Assembly (NCBI GenBank): GCA_029215795.1
Contig: JARDYH010000001.1
Coordinates: 192,951,654 to 193,015,653 of the forward strand
Direction: 5' to 3'
DNA: 64,000 nt
Origin: Anniella stebbinsi
Taxonomy: Eukaryota > Chordata > Lepidosauria > Squamata > Anniellidae
Shown here: positions 35,648 to 47,726 of the stretch, piece by piece
How the letters are laid out: each line of letters begins with the position of its first letter
Numbering within the stretch: the stretch's first letter is position 1
The notes under the pieces: generated by a model
Database searches by the model: none
What the model saw: only the letters and a program-made list of their open reading frames with translations
What the model was told of the DNA's origin: nothing
Translations under genes and position numbers: made by a program

Positions 35648-35839
35648 TGAGTGCAAAGAATCACGACGTACAGCATCTAAGTAAGAGACCCACTCAGGTT
35701 GTGCAACTTTTCTGTCATTCCATGTTGGGATGAAACATCAGGCCAGCACTGCTTCTCCCAAGAAGTGATCCAATTATAACATGTGAAGGAACAATGTAAT
35801 GGGCTCATCCCAGTGCAGACCAGATTGCCTAACGTTGAT

Positions 35840-35982
35840 TTGCACTTTGTTTCTTTTAGAAACCTACTTTTAATGTGTTTTTATTCTGTTTCCATTCTAT
35901 TTGATTTTGTCCACTGCTCCAAAATTCTGAATGGGGAGTGGTATATAAATATTTTAAATAAATAATAAATAAATAAATAAAG
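35840..35982 (+). repeat. LINE-like 3' end with AAATA tail
   Basis: AT-rich run then GAATGGGGAGTGGTATATAA and (AATA)n to 35982. Confidence 0.55.
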
Positions 35983-36419
35983 TTATTGTAACATGGAAGG
36001 GACAGATGGGTTCCTACGATGCAAGATTAACATCAAAAGGGGCCCTTAGATTCCCAAATTGTGGGATTGAAATCCAAGTTTTGTATATCATCATCATCAT
36101 CATCATGGCTTTTGAAATTCTAGCTATGGGGTTTGAGAAACTTGATCAAGACTACTGGGACTTCCTGAGTCCATTTTGAAAGGATCAAAGTTGCTGGGAG
36201 ACATCTATTGACCAGTCTCAGGGAAGACAGTCAAATGCACAAAGAGGCTTGTGGATGGGAGGATGGGACTTCCATTGCTTATTAACTGAGTGAAATTCTT
36301 GCCTTCCCTAAGCATTGAGCTTTGAAATCATTTATTTAAAAGCTGGCAGGTCAATGTCAGCTCTGTTTCATTTCTCTGCCCCTTTGCCCTGACTTATCAA
36401 CATAAGCATTTTTATTTTA

Positions 36420-36790
36420 TTTTATTGCATTTTTATACTGCCCAATAGCCGAAGCTCTCTGGGCAGTTTACAAAAATTCAAACCATAACAATTATTCAAA
36501 CTATAAAACAACAACAGTATAAAAATATAGCATAAAAATCCAATATAAGAACACAAGCAGGATAAAATCAAGCAGCGATACAGATTTAAAACAGCAAAGT
36601 TAAAAAATTAGACTAATAAACTGTTAAAACACTGAGAAAATAAAAAGGTCTTCGCCTGGCATCTAAAAGAGTATAACGTAGGTGCCAGGCGAACCTCTCT
36701 AGGGAGCTCATTCCACAGCCGGGGTGCCACAACAGAGAAGGCCTGGTAGCCACCTGCCTCAATTGCTGTATTATTAAACACTGCAGACAC
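36420..36790 (-). pseudogene. L2-like LINE C-terminal fragment
   Basis: On the minus strand the frame reads YQAFSVVAPRLWNELPREVR, then LAPTLYSFRCQAKTFLF, the conserved end of L2-like ORF2. It is followed by a 3' UTR with GCCCAGAGAGCTTCGGCTAT and a (TAAAA)n tail. Comparatively well preserved. Confidence 0.8.
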
Positions 36791-38285
36791 TGATGCCCTA
36801 CTTTGTGTTTGGCTTGCCTGATCACGGAAGGGCCATTGCGGGTGGGGAGGGGGAGGTGATGTTCCTCAAGCCCCAGTATTGGTGGGTCTTTATGGTGACA
36901 CTGGCTGGAATAGGGGCTTATGAGGCAATAATAGGCCTCTTTGAAGCATGGCTTCCAGCAGAGAGGCTCCCAGCAGAGTGATTCCTTTTCACTCTGGCTG
37001 CCAGGAGCAACAGCATGCTGTTAGGGGTGGCGGCAGCGGAGCAGCTGGAGGGAAGCTGGAGGACCATTTTCGCCACATCTGAATCCCCCTCTGGATCCCT
37101 ATTCAGTTGAGTGCTTAGTGCTTGAGACATTAGGGTGTGCCTGGACACACCTGGCACATCCTTTGCGCATGCCTATCAGTTAGGAACGCTTATGAAATTC
37201 CACCGAAATTTCTTTCCAGGTGTTGCAATTCCACATGACCAAGTTCTAAGGGCAGGGTTAAATGGAGTGCTTACATCCCTGCCAATTTCCTTTCGCCCTG
37301 ACAATTCCATTCTGCGAGCGGTTGGTCCCACCAATTCTGTTGCACAAACTGGACCCACCGGAGATTTAGCACTTCCTGAGATGAAGCCCCCAAATGAGCA
37401 GAAAGGCTCGTTTCTGGAAGGAGGCAGGTCGGTAGAGCTCTTATCCCTTATTTGAACTCTGCCAATGTGCCTCCATCTGGAAACGAGTGTTCAGTTGACA
37501 CTGCGCAAGCGGTGGGGGCCACTTGCACAATGAAATTGGTGGAATCGTAAGATAACTGGTGGGGGACATAAACCCCACGGGATTCTGCTGTTTGTTTCCA
37601 GAGCAGCACCACATTAATAATCTGCTATCCTTCTGTGCCTTTTTTGGGATGGTCTTTGAGCATGTGCATTTTGCTGTAGTTTTCAGTTCATGACTTTTTC
37701 TTCTTCTTACACTTTACCAATGTGCATTAGCGTGCTAGTGCACATGTGTGCACTGATTAAGTAACTGTGCAAAAAAGGAATCCTGATGTGATCATGACAA
37801 GATTCCCTTTTGTGCTGTTTTTAATCATTGTGCAGGTGCACTAGGGCACATTAGTAACCTTTAACAAGAAATTGCAACTAGCTGCACATATGCCGACTCT
37901 GAAATTAATGTCAGGAATTCACTGAATTAAATTGGGAGGCAGGTAGGTGGAACATACGGCAGAGCCAATCCACAAAATAATAGTACCAGCCCTGATCCTA
38001 AGTTCCATTATTCCTAATGTACTTTCATCATCATCACATTAAAATAATATTTTGAAGACATATTTCTTAGCTACTTCAAACGAGGGGGATTGTAAAATTA
38101 ATTAAATTTGTTTAGCCTTTAAAAACAGTAAGTGTTACAAAGTATATTTGCTGTCTTGAAGTTATAAATTGTTTTAAATTGTTTTTAATGTTGTATTGTT
38201 CTCTTGCTTTTTAAAAATTTTAACTGTTGTGATTTTTATGTTTATATTGTTGCTGTTCCCCGCCTCGATCCGGAGGGAGAGGCGA

Positions 38286-38793
38286 TGTCATGACTCTGTA
38301 AGTTCTAACGAAAAAGTGTGAGGACAACAAACAGACCTCTTGAAGGGAAAATACAAATCCTTTATTATACACAAAAACGATCGTTCTCCCTCCTCCAGCA
38401 AGACAAAGGTTCTTTAGCCCCTAGACAATTCAGTTGAGCTAACTTAGAGAAAGAGAAAAGAGAACAGAGTCATATAATTAGGACAAATTAGCCTGTAGTG
38501 CTTTGTTTGCTAGCCTCTCTGAGCGGCGGGCGGTCCTGAGTTTGAAGTCTCTTCTCTTTGCTCTCCGCCTTGCTACTGCATTCCTGAACCCCTTTGTCCC
38601 AGAAGAGAAAGTACTATCTCTCTCGTTAAGGTCCTCGTTGCCTTGGAGATTTACTTCCTGCCCAGCCGTGGGAAAGGGCTCTTCCTCTTCTTCTAGCTGT
38701 AACTCCCCCAGCTCTTGCATTCCAGAACCAAGATCCGAGTCACTATCTGAGATTTCATCCCTTTGAAGCAGGGAGTTGGACGTAGACACAACA
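38286..38793 (-). mobile_element. Solo LTR (508 bp)
   Basis: It starts TGTCATGAC and ends ACACAACA (TG...CA ends) and is flanked by an exact 5-bp duplication, GGCGA, at 38281-38285 and 38794-38798. An AATAAA-type signal is on the minus strand (AATAAAGGATTTG), so the LTR points to the minus strand. A 5-bp duplication fits Gypsy-type or some retroviral elements; the internal region is gone. On the minus strand the LTR carries an open frame of about 118 residues, acidic then Arg-rich, ending near 38478 (see findings). Confidence 0.88.
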
Positions 38794-38803
38794 GGCGAGT
38801 TAC

Positions 38804-38854
38804 AAATAATAATAATAATAATAATAATAATAATTATTATTATTATTATTATTA
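38804..38854. repeat. (AAT)n(ATT)n hairpin tail
   Basis: AAT units switch to ATT units in the middle, a perfect inverted repeat at the end of an LINE. Confidence 0.9.
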
Positions 38855-38907
38855 GGGACATTCACTCATCAGCCAGAGTAATTAAACTGAGCACTACAAA
38901 AATTTGA

Positions 38908-38933
38908 CTATATATATATATATATATATATAG
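38908..38933. repeat. (TA)n microsatellite
   Basis: About 12 TA units flanked by GACTA and TAGTC, so the whole is palindromic. Confidence 0.9.
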
Positions 38934-39549
38934 TCAATATATATTTGAATTTAGGGTATTTGAATAAAAACTTGCATTCAGGATGAATTCAATTATTTAA
39001 CATTTAAATAATTGGGTAGTAGGTTGCATGTTGATATTAGGGTATCACTTCAGATCTTAAAATACCAAAATATTTAAAAAACCTTAAAATGTATTCAAAC
39101 TCATTCAATGGAAGACAGTGTAGGAACATAGGACAGATACTGTCTTAGACCTGGCCAAATGATTTGTCCACCTGGGCCAGTATTGTCCTGCTCTAATTGT
39201 AGTGGCTCACCAAGGCCTTTTGCACAGAGAGGTTTTTCATATCAGTATAACGTACCAGAAAGAACTTGAATTTCATGCTACATTTTCTTTTGTTGTAGTG
39301 GTCAATAAAAAAAGCCTGATCCATAAGTTACTGATTCATTTGTTGGGCACTGAATTTACCTTAAGATTGCAGAACATGCATCTGGTCCAAAGGAGATGTG
39401 CAAATGTCTGTCATTCACATTAAAAGTATCTATGTACATGGACAAGGGAGATCATATCAGGTGGGCTCCTCCAGCTCCTCCACATCTCCCGGGGTTCCAG
39501 TTCAACCCTCCAGGGTTACTGAGATGGCCACATTCCCTGGAGATATAAT

Positions 39550-40118
39550 GCAGGAATAAGGGGGAATCTACACAGTCCTTTGGAACGTTTTAAATTATAT
39601 TTTAAAACGTTCCAAATAGGTGCATTCTAAAACATCTTAGGCCACATTACTGAGTACTCACGTTACAGGAGAACAGTCTTCTGTCTTTAAAGCGGTGTGT
39701 GCGGTCACACGCTGTTCTGCCCTGTCTCTTCCTCTTTCGTTTTTCAATGAGTTTAGGGAAAGGCATTGTGGGGGTTGTAGTTCAGTTACACACTTCCTTC
39801 TTAGTTCCTCTGTCATTCCCTAGCGAGTATAGGGCTAAGAATTGTGGGTGTTGTAGTTCACTGGTCCACTTCCTCTTTCTTCCCCACCAATCAACTGCTA
39901 AGCATTTGGGCACCAGTAAAGGAAGCATTGCCCCCAAACGGTAAGGAAGGACACATTATTTTACTTAAAACGATTTATTAAAAGTGAAACCGTTGTATAT
40001 AACTGAAGTGAGTTTTAAAAAACCTCAGATATACAACGTTATAGGGAGTGCGTCATGTGGCCCAAAGAGTTTTCATAACTCTTATAAAACGTCAAAAACT
40101 TCGTGTGTAGATCCGCCC
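39550..40118. repeat. Long foldback element, GGAACGTTTTAAA family (about 570 bp)
   Basis: The ends GGGGAATCTACAC and GTGTGTAGATCCGCCC are complementary, with TAAG on both sides as a possible short duplication. Inside are ATTGTGGGGGTTGTAGTTCA and ATTGTGGGTGTTGTAGTTCA. The left two thirds recur at 43684-44060. Confidence 0.6.
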
Positions 40119-40413
40119 TAAGTCTAGTTTTACAGTTTTCCTGCAATTATTTATGTATTTATCTTATTATATTTCTATACCGCCCTATAGCCAAAGCTCT
40201 CTCGATGCCCTTAAATAATATAAGGTTCACTAATGATGTAATAGGACATCACTTATATGTGTGTCAATCACTGGCTGTCAGTAAAGACACCACACTAAAG
40301 CATAGTGCTCACCATAATTTAGAACCCAAACCATGGTTTGTGTTTCCAAAACTTGCAAGTTAACCCATGGTTTCAGGTAAGAATTTACCATTCCCTACCT
40401 TTATTTTTCTACG

Positions 40414-40558
40414 GCGGGGGTGGAGGATATGTGGCCCTCCAGACGTTGTTGGGCTACAGCTCCCTTCATCCCTGACCATTGGCCATGCGGGCTGGGGCTC
40501 ATGGTAGTTGCAGTCCAATAACATTGGGAGGACTACAGGTTCCTCACTCCAGTTTTGT
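40414..40558. repeat. Foldback repeat, CCCTCCAGA / CAGTCCAA family
   Basis: Contains GTGGCCCTCCAGACG and, inverted, TTGCAGTCCAATAACAT, with GGCCATGCGGGCTGGGGCT in the middle. Same family as 59680-59817. Confidence 0.6.
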
Positions 40559-41151
40559 CCATCCACTCTGCCCTGTGTTCCACTCCTTCTTGGTTTCAGT
40601 TTAAGTATGAGAATTTATAAAATTGTTTCTGGAAGTGGAGCTTGCATTAAAGGAACCCGAACAATCAGTTGCTTTAGTTCATGATTGCATTTTCCCTGTT
40701 AATGCTACCAGTGCATACACATCTGTGTATTGATAAAAGAGCAATCTTCATGTGTTCGTATACATGACTATTATCAAGATCCTTTTTGTGTGGTATTTTA
40801 TTGATGCACACAGGAGCTCCTGCACATTGGTAAAACACCGTTAACACGAGGGATTCTTGATTCAGCCTTATGTACAAACACATCAAGATTGCTTTTTTTG
40901 AGATGTTTATCAATGGCGCATGGGCGCTGGTATCACAGAAGGGTAAGAAGACATATATGGGCGGGGGGAAATCCCTGAAAACAGCAGCAAACTATTTATG
41001 CATGGTGCTTTGTATAATATTCTCGAAGTGTTTTAAAAGAACTTAACAATGTGGGGCTTATTGTACAGCAGTTCGACTTCAGATATAAGAACAAGTAATG
41101 TGGAACTCCAAATCCATGGCGAAATTCAAATAAGTAGAATTTGAGAAGTCC

Positions 41152-41275
41152 TAAACCAGGAATAGGCAACTTGTGGACCTCCAGATGATATGTTATACAA
41201 CTCCCATCATCCTTCATCATTGACTATGCTGGCTTTGGCATAGAAACCTCTAGAGGGCCATATGTTGCCCACCTT
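41152..41275. repeat. Foldback repeat, eroded
   Basis: Contains GGACCTCCAGATGATATG, ACAACTCCCATCATCC and an inverted arm ending AGAGGGCCATATGTTGCC; same family. Confidence 0.5.
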
Positions 41276-43683
41276 TGCCCTCCACCCTTAGCTTAAGTCT
41301 ACTTATCTACTTTCATTTTCCATCTGCTCAGAACCCCACACACATTTCAATGCTACAGCATCCTTCTGAGACAGAGCAACAGCCTTAACTATGATTTCTT
41401 AATTCACACTTCACACCAAAACACAATTAGCATAAACCATAGTTTGCAATCCCACTTCAAACCATGGTTTCTGTGTCTGATTTGCTGGCTGGTTGGAAAT
41501 CAGGATATAAGAACTAGTGCGCTATGATTTGAGCTCCTGCGTGAATAAATGCACACTTTGAACTTACTTTGCCTTACATTGAAGCATTTGTTCCCTTTCA
41601 GATGGCAGCCCTTTCTCAAGAGCATCACACTGAGCAAAACATGTAATTAAAAACTATAATCCTAGATTATAGGATTGGGGCAGGCCTAAACCACAAGAAT
41701 TAATTGTATAATATTTGGTTAATCGTTTGGGCTTTCTGTGAATATTCGATTTCCCTTCCACTAACCTCACTGAGAACACCGAGAAATGACTCCCATTTCT
41801 CTGCTACATTATTGAGTCTTTAAGACTTGTCTCCAAGACATTTTGCTTAATTGGTCTCCCACGTTTGTTCTTGACATCTGAAGGGCACACAAGGAGGTGC
41901 CTACAATGTGCTCCTCACCTTCTCTTGCATGTGTTAATATTTGTTTTATGATCAAAGAATTGCACAAGAAAATTTCTGTCTGCCTCTAAGAGCCCTAGGG
42001 TAAAAAAAACAAAAACTATCCGTATTTTTGTGAAGGCAGGCATCAGAGAGTTAGATGATAGTTTTGTTTTTTAAAATATCTAGACACTTTTTCCAGGATG
42101 CTTTTGACTGTCTTTTTTCAAGATATGTTGAAGGCATTTTAGAATTCTTGAAGTGATCATATAGGAGGTTTTGGCTGTTCACACTGGTTTTGCCAAATAA
42201 ATCCAAATCCTGATGAAAGGAAGCCCAGGCTCTGCTCTCAAAATAAATCATTCACTAATCAATAAGAATGACAGTTGTGTAGTGTAGTACTAAGAACTTG
42301 CATTGTGAAATAGGAAGTAAGGATGCACATTTAAATTCTCTTCAACCAATGTTGTGGTTTCAGATTACCTGATGTTCTTTCCAGTTTGGAATTGATGCAT
42401 TAGGGGTCCATTGTTCTTCCAATTTTGATTTTCATTTTTTGTTGTAGTGATGGTTCTCTTCATATTGGCTTGGAAAATAAGGCAAGCTGTTTCTTCCGAA
42501 AATGGGGAATAACACTGCTGCCTCCAAACCCCACTCACAAGCCTCCTTCCCTGTCTCTCCCTTTCTCCATCTACCTCTGAGCCTCCTTCCCTGTCCCTCA
42601 CCTTCACCCTCACCTTGAATCTCCAGCCCATCATCAACTACCCGCGTGCTCAACTTGCAGTGGGATGGAGGACAGGAAGTCATTCTCACCTCCCACCCTT
42701 TCCACAACATTTGGTGCTTTTGCAGTAGTGAGCCAGGTGCAGGCACCACTGAGAAAACTCCATTTCCCAGGCCTCTGGACATGTGGCCTTTAGCCAAGCC
42801 CTATGAAGCTGAGACAGAGACCCCCTCCCTCTCCTGTCAGCTGAGGAGCAGTACGGTGGGCTGGTTGGAGTGGGGTTGGACACACAGGATGCGGGGCGGG
42901 GGCGGGGGCTGAAGAATAAACATAAAACTAAGCCTGGTAACAACTCAGGGGTTTCTAATGTTTGCTTCTTACTTAAAGACAAGCATTACAATTCACCAAT
43001 ATTTGTATGCTGAGCCAAAAAACCTCAAACTTTGGTAATATCTCTTTTGTTCAGACACAGCCTGCAACAATTGTCAGTTACAAGCCATCTTACAATTCCT
43101 TACAAGCTATCAGTGCTCAATAGCACACATGTGCATCGTTCAAATCGTACACACACATGTGCGCTCACAGAGAGAGAGAATTTTGTTATGGTTGTGTGAT
43201 CACATCAGAATTTCTTTTTTGCCCTGATTGAATCAAAGCATGTGTGCTGCTGTGCATTGATTGATTTTGACAGGTATTTCAATATGAAGTCAATGCCTTA
43301 TTAAATGCATTCATTTAAATATCAGTATTCTGAATGGCAGACTGTTTTTAACGGATTGCAAAAAAGATGTTTCCTTGAATTAGCTGAATTATATCTAAGC
43401 AGAAATATTTTACGCATGTGTTCTACCCTTCTGGTAAGATACCAAGAGATTCAAAATGCAAAAGAAATGGAATAACCATGAAAAAAAAACCTTCTGGCTT
43501 TCTGAATGTGGTTGGTGTCTTGTGTTTACTAGATCTAATAAGTGTGGAAACATTGGCAGAAATATCAGTCATACCGGTCCTGGCAAGAACAGCATGCATC
43601 ATACTCAGATTGCACTGCATTTCATGTAGAAATGTCATTGAGATATGAGATGAACATTATAACTCCATAATAAATTTTATCTG

Positions 43684-44060
43684 AGAGCCTATCTACACTG
43701 TACCTTGAAACGTTTTAAATAGTATTTTAAGATGTTCCAAATAGGTGCGTTCTAAAATGTCTTAGGCCACATTAAGGAGTACTCATGTTACAGGAGAAAA
43801 AATCTTCAGTCTTCAAAGCAGTGTGTGCGGTCTCACACTCTTCTGTCCATCTCTTTCTGTTTCGTTTTTACAATGAGTTTAGGGCAAAGCATTGTGGGCA
43901 CTGTATGTAATTCAGTTGCCCACTTCCTCCTTAGTTCCCCTTTCATTTCCTATCTTTCAATGAGTATAGGGCTAAGCATTGTGGGTGCTGTATTTTACGC
44001 ACCCACTTCCTCCTTAGCCCCTCTTTCTTCCCCACCAATCAACTGCTAAGCATTTGGGCG
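43684..44060. repeat. Truncated copy of the long foldback element
   Basis: Starts GAGAGCCTATCTACACTG and follows 39550 onward through CATCTTAGGCCACATTA-like sequence to CACCAATCAACTGCTAAGC, then ends abruptly where an L2-like LINE begins. LINE insertion probably removed or displaced the rest. Confidence 0.6.
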
Positions 44061-44061
44061 C

Positions 44062-46285
44062 CTATTTTCTAGACCCATTTCAAACTGGCTTCAGGGCAGG
44101 ATACGCTATGGTCGCCTTAGTGGATGGTCTACGCTTGAGTATTGACAGGGGGAGTGTGCCCCTGCTGGTACTTTTGGATCTCTTAGTGGCTTTTGATACC
44201 ATCAACCATGGTATCCTTCTGGAATGCCTGAGGGGATTGGGAATCAGGGGTGCTGTGCTTCAGTGGTTCTGGTCCTACTTCTCGGTAGGGATGTGCACTG
44301 GATCGGATCCGATCCACGATCCGAGTCCGGTCCAGTGGGAAATCGGATAAATTATCCGATTTCCGATCCGACAGCTGGATCGGCTGATCCAGTCCGAACC
44401 TATCCAAAAAGGCTCCGAACCGGTTTAGCGGATTGGCGGGCGCCCGCTGGCGCCCACAGCCGCTTCCATTGGCAGGCGCCAGCGGGCGCCCGCCGATGAA
44501 AGTGGACAGCGGGGGGGGGGGCGCGGAGGGGAGGAGGGGGGCGCTTACCTTTGAGGGACGTCCGCTCCCGTCCGGCGCCGGCGGCTACTACCAGCGGGCT
44601 CTGCGGCCTGCTCCAGGGTGGCGCGCCGGGTGATGACATCACCCGGCGCACTACTCTAGAGCAGGCCGCAAAGCCCGCTGGCAGTAGCCGCCGGCGCCGG
44701 ATGGGAGCGGGCGTCCCTAAAAGGTAAGCAGTGGCAGGGGGGAGGGGGCTTACCCCCCCCCGGAGCTGTCCGCTTCTATCCGCAGGCGCCCGTGGGCGCC
44801 CGTGGATGGAAGCGGATGGCCCCAGGGGGGGTAGGGAGCGCGGGGGAGGGGGATTACCTGCCGGGGCCGTCCACAGCAGACGGCCCCGGGGGGGAGGGAG
44901 GGAGTTAAGCCCCCCTCACCCACCCGCCGCCATTTTTTTCCCCATAGACTTGCATTGCAATGCAAGTCTATGGGGAAAAAAATGGTGGCCGATCCAAAAA
45001 TTTCCGATTTTTGCATCGGGATCGGACTCGATCCGGTCCGGGGGGCCTCTGATTTTGTCCGATCCGATCCGTGACAAAATTGGAGGTCCCGATCCGGGTC
45101 CCGATCCGATCCGGGGGGTCTGTGCACACCCCTACTTCTCGGGCAGGTTCCAGATGGTGATGCTTGGAGATAGTTGCTCCTCAAAGAAAGAGCTATTATA
45201 TGGCATACCACAAGGCACCATCCTATCCCCAATACTGTTTAACATCTACATGAAACTGCTGGGAGAAATCATCTGGAGGCATGGGGCAGAGTGCTATCAG
45301 TATGCTGATGACACCCAAATATATTTCTCTATGCCTTCAACAACAGCGTCAGCTAAGGATAGTGTGTCTCCTCTAAATGAATGCTTGGAGGCAGTAATGG
45401 GCTGGATGAGGAAAAACAAACTAAAGCTGAATCCAGACAAGATGGAGGTGCTTACTGTCAAAGGCCCCAATCTGGGTTTGGAGATGTGTCAACCAGTTTT
45501 GCATGGGGTTACACTCCCCCTGAAAGACTGTGTTTGCAGCTTGGGGGTGCTCCTGGATCCGTCGCTCCAAATGACAGTTCAGATAGATGTGACGGCCAGG
45601 AGCGCCTACTATCAGCTTTGGCTGATACGCCAGCTGCTCCCCTTCCTAGAATTGGAAGACGTAAAAACAGTAGTGCACGTGCTGGTAACTTTGAGGCTCG
45701 ACTTCTGCAATGCGCTGTACATAGGGCTACCATTGTAACTAGCCCGGAAACTTCAACTAGTTCAAAATATGGCAGCCAGGTTGGTCACTGGTACACCTAG
45801 GGGTGACCACATTACACCAACTTTAAATTCACTTCACTGGCTGCCAATTAGTTTCTAGGAAAAGTACAAAGTGTTGTTTATTACCCTTAAAGCCCTACAT
45901 GGTTTGGGTCCAGGTTACCTACGGGATCGTCTTCCCTCATACAATCCGCCCTGCACACTCAGGTCCTCTGGAGAGTACTTACTTCAGTCAGCCAAAACTA
46001 GGCTGACAACCATTACCCAGAGGACCTTCTCTTCTGCCACTCCCAGACTGTGGAATGGCCTGCCAGGAGAGATTCGTCAACTTAACAGTCTTTCTGACTT
46101 TAAGAAAGCCATAAAGACTGATCTCTTCCAGCTGGCCTATCTAGTTGAATTTTAAGAGTTTTATTGTTATTTTAATAATGTACTAGTTTTATATATATTT
46201 TTAATCAGTTTTATGTATTTTATATTTGTATTTAATGTTGTTCCCCACCTTGATCCAGAGGGAGAGGCAGGTAATAAATAAATAA

Positions 46286-46322
<37 letters not shown>

Positions 46323-46323
46323 T
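44062..46323 (+). pseudogene. L2-like LINE fragment with nested hAT-like element
   Basis: Sister of the LINE at 8848. Before the insertion the frame gives DPFQTGFRAGY, LLDLLVAFDTINHGILLE and VLQWFWSYF. After it, PQGTILSPILFNIYMKLLG, QYADDTQIYFSM, MGWMRKNKLKLNPDKMEV and LGVLLDPSLQM follow. In-frame stops appear after YIGLPL (about 45738) and near 45856, and a 12-bp deletion removes four residues after FRAGY. The YADD catalytic box is intact. The end region reads ATPRLWNGLPGEIRQLNSL, then the 3' UTR TTCCCCACCTTGATCCAGAG and an (ATT)n tail. 5'-truncated, non-autonomous. Confidence 0.9.
44286..45134. mobile_element. hAT-like non-autonomous element, type B (849 bp)
   Basis: Inserted in the reverse-transcriptase region of an L2-like LINE; the 8-bp target CTTCTCGG is duplicated exactly at 44278-44285 and 45135-45142. 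The ends are TAGGGATGTGCAC and GTGCACACCCCTA. Both sub-terminal regions are dense in GATCCGATC-type words in mirror-image arrangement. The GC-rich middle folds on itself, with a perfect palindromic centre, CCGGGTGATGACATCACCCGG, at 44626-44646. The long open frame that crosses it is an accident of the insertion. Confidence 0.9.
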
Positions 46324-46674
46324 CAGCTTTGCTTTTAGAACTGTCAATTCTAAAGCCGTCTATGAAGTATGTGAAGAAATTGGCTAGGGGTCAGCAGGGG
46401 AAGTACACAAGTATACAAATAGCCAATAAATAAACAAATATACAATAGAATACTGTCAAACAGATTACCACCAGATAATTCGAACAAATCACACTTTCCC
46501 CTTTCTGTAACCAGCCAGAGGAGGTTTGGGCTTTGAACGTTCGTTGCACTCTCCTGAGCACCCTCTTCCTGACTTGGGAAAGTAAATCTGGTGTTCTATG
46601 CACACAACCTGGTGTAGATCCTTCCGCCTGATTTCATAGTCAGATCTTGATAATGTGCCGTTATTATTTTTCAG

Positions 46675-46748
46675 GGACCCCTATCACACAATTGAAGCAA
46701 TCGACCCACAGAATTTAAATGTCTTCCAAACAGTGAGAGAGATAACAG
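46675..46748 (+). CDS. ERBB4: ERBB4 exon 10 (74 bp; domain III)
   Basis: The acceptor is ATTTTTCAG and the donor is GTAACC. The first base completes Gly from exon 9, then the frame reads [24 protein letters not shown] with one base carried to exon 11 as Gly. This is the second repeat of the receptor L domain 2 beta-helix; LNVFxTVREITG is a strongly conserved ErbB motif. No cysteines are expected or present. Differences from the human sequence as I recall it are mild (HT for NA, QN for EK, Q for R before TVREITG). If the donor is skipped, the frame stays open to a stop at 46868-46870; human EGFR makes a short secreted form by read-through at the corresponding intron, but I see no polyadenylation signal nearby here. 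Confidence 0.96.
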
Positions 46749-47675
46749 GTAACCTACAATTGTTATACCCTACAATTGTTGAACTCTTAACTTATTTTGT
46801 GTTTTCATGCATGTATATGAGGCAGTATTTTGGCTATGAGCACAAGCAAGACATTTTGTCTCAGCCATGAATTCGGTAGGTGGTCTTAAGCAAGCTTCTA
46901 GCCTTTCCGCCTCAGGTCCCTTGTCCTTCCCCCTTCTTCTATATAGGGATAATGCCTTAAAGTTTTTCCATAATGGTTACAGAAATGATTATGTGAAGTG
47001 GTTTCAACAGTTTAAATCACCATAAAATTGCAAAAGCCTTGGTTGACCACAGAGACAGGGAAGTTGTACAAAAGGTCTTCTTCTAGTGGAGGATGGTGTC
47101 ATGATTTTCTGGGTAAGCATCTCTGTGGAGGTTCAGCCAGTTGCTAAGGGAGCAGTGGGTACCTTCTAGACCCTTCTCAACTCTGCCCCCTCCCATTTAA
47201 TTTGCATGTATTTGTTTAACTGACACATTGCCAGCCTAGCCTGTCAGTACAGTGCTAATCTGGCAAGGAAGTAGAACTTGAACCCTTATTTTCCACCTCT
47301 GGTGTTTCCCAGGACAAACCTGTATTTATGAAGATCGTTTTTTATTTTGTTTTTTTCCTCTGCCCTTCCTCTCCTCTAGTGTTTGGAGTTCAATTTCATT
47401 GAGAGTGAAGGAAGAACTTTATTTCCCTTATTCCAGTAGATTAACCATCTTGTTTTGATGCAGCAAAAATTACAGAAAATATTGTGGAACCTTACAGACA
47501 ATTGGCTATTGCTAAGCTTCTGAAATGTGTTACTGTGGAGAAAAATACACTCCTGGGCTTGTTAAAGAGAGGCAGTTCACCCTAACTGGGCAAGGTGGGA
47601 AGCAAAGATGGGGATGATCCATCAATGAGGGCAGGAGATAGGAGATGTTTTCCCCTTCTTTTTTTCCAAAGCCTG

Positions 47676-47726
<51 letters not shown>
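47676..47726 (+). repeat. (CTTT)n microsatellite
   Basis: About 12 units in intron 10. Confidence 0.95.

Larger units (their letters stand above)
38140..38860 (+). repeat. L2-like LINE 3' end, split by a solo LTR
   Basis: The left part ends TCCCCGCCTCGATCCGGAGG, as in the 3' UTR of the element at 44062. The right part is an (AAT)n(ATT)n tail at 38804-38854. Between them lies a 508-bp solo LTR. Confidence 0.8.

Noticed and set aside
44731..45738. 335-residue open frame taken as a gene
   Set aside because: A chance fusion of hAT-like insert sequence with a truncated LINE reverse transcriptase.
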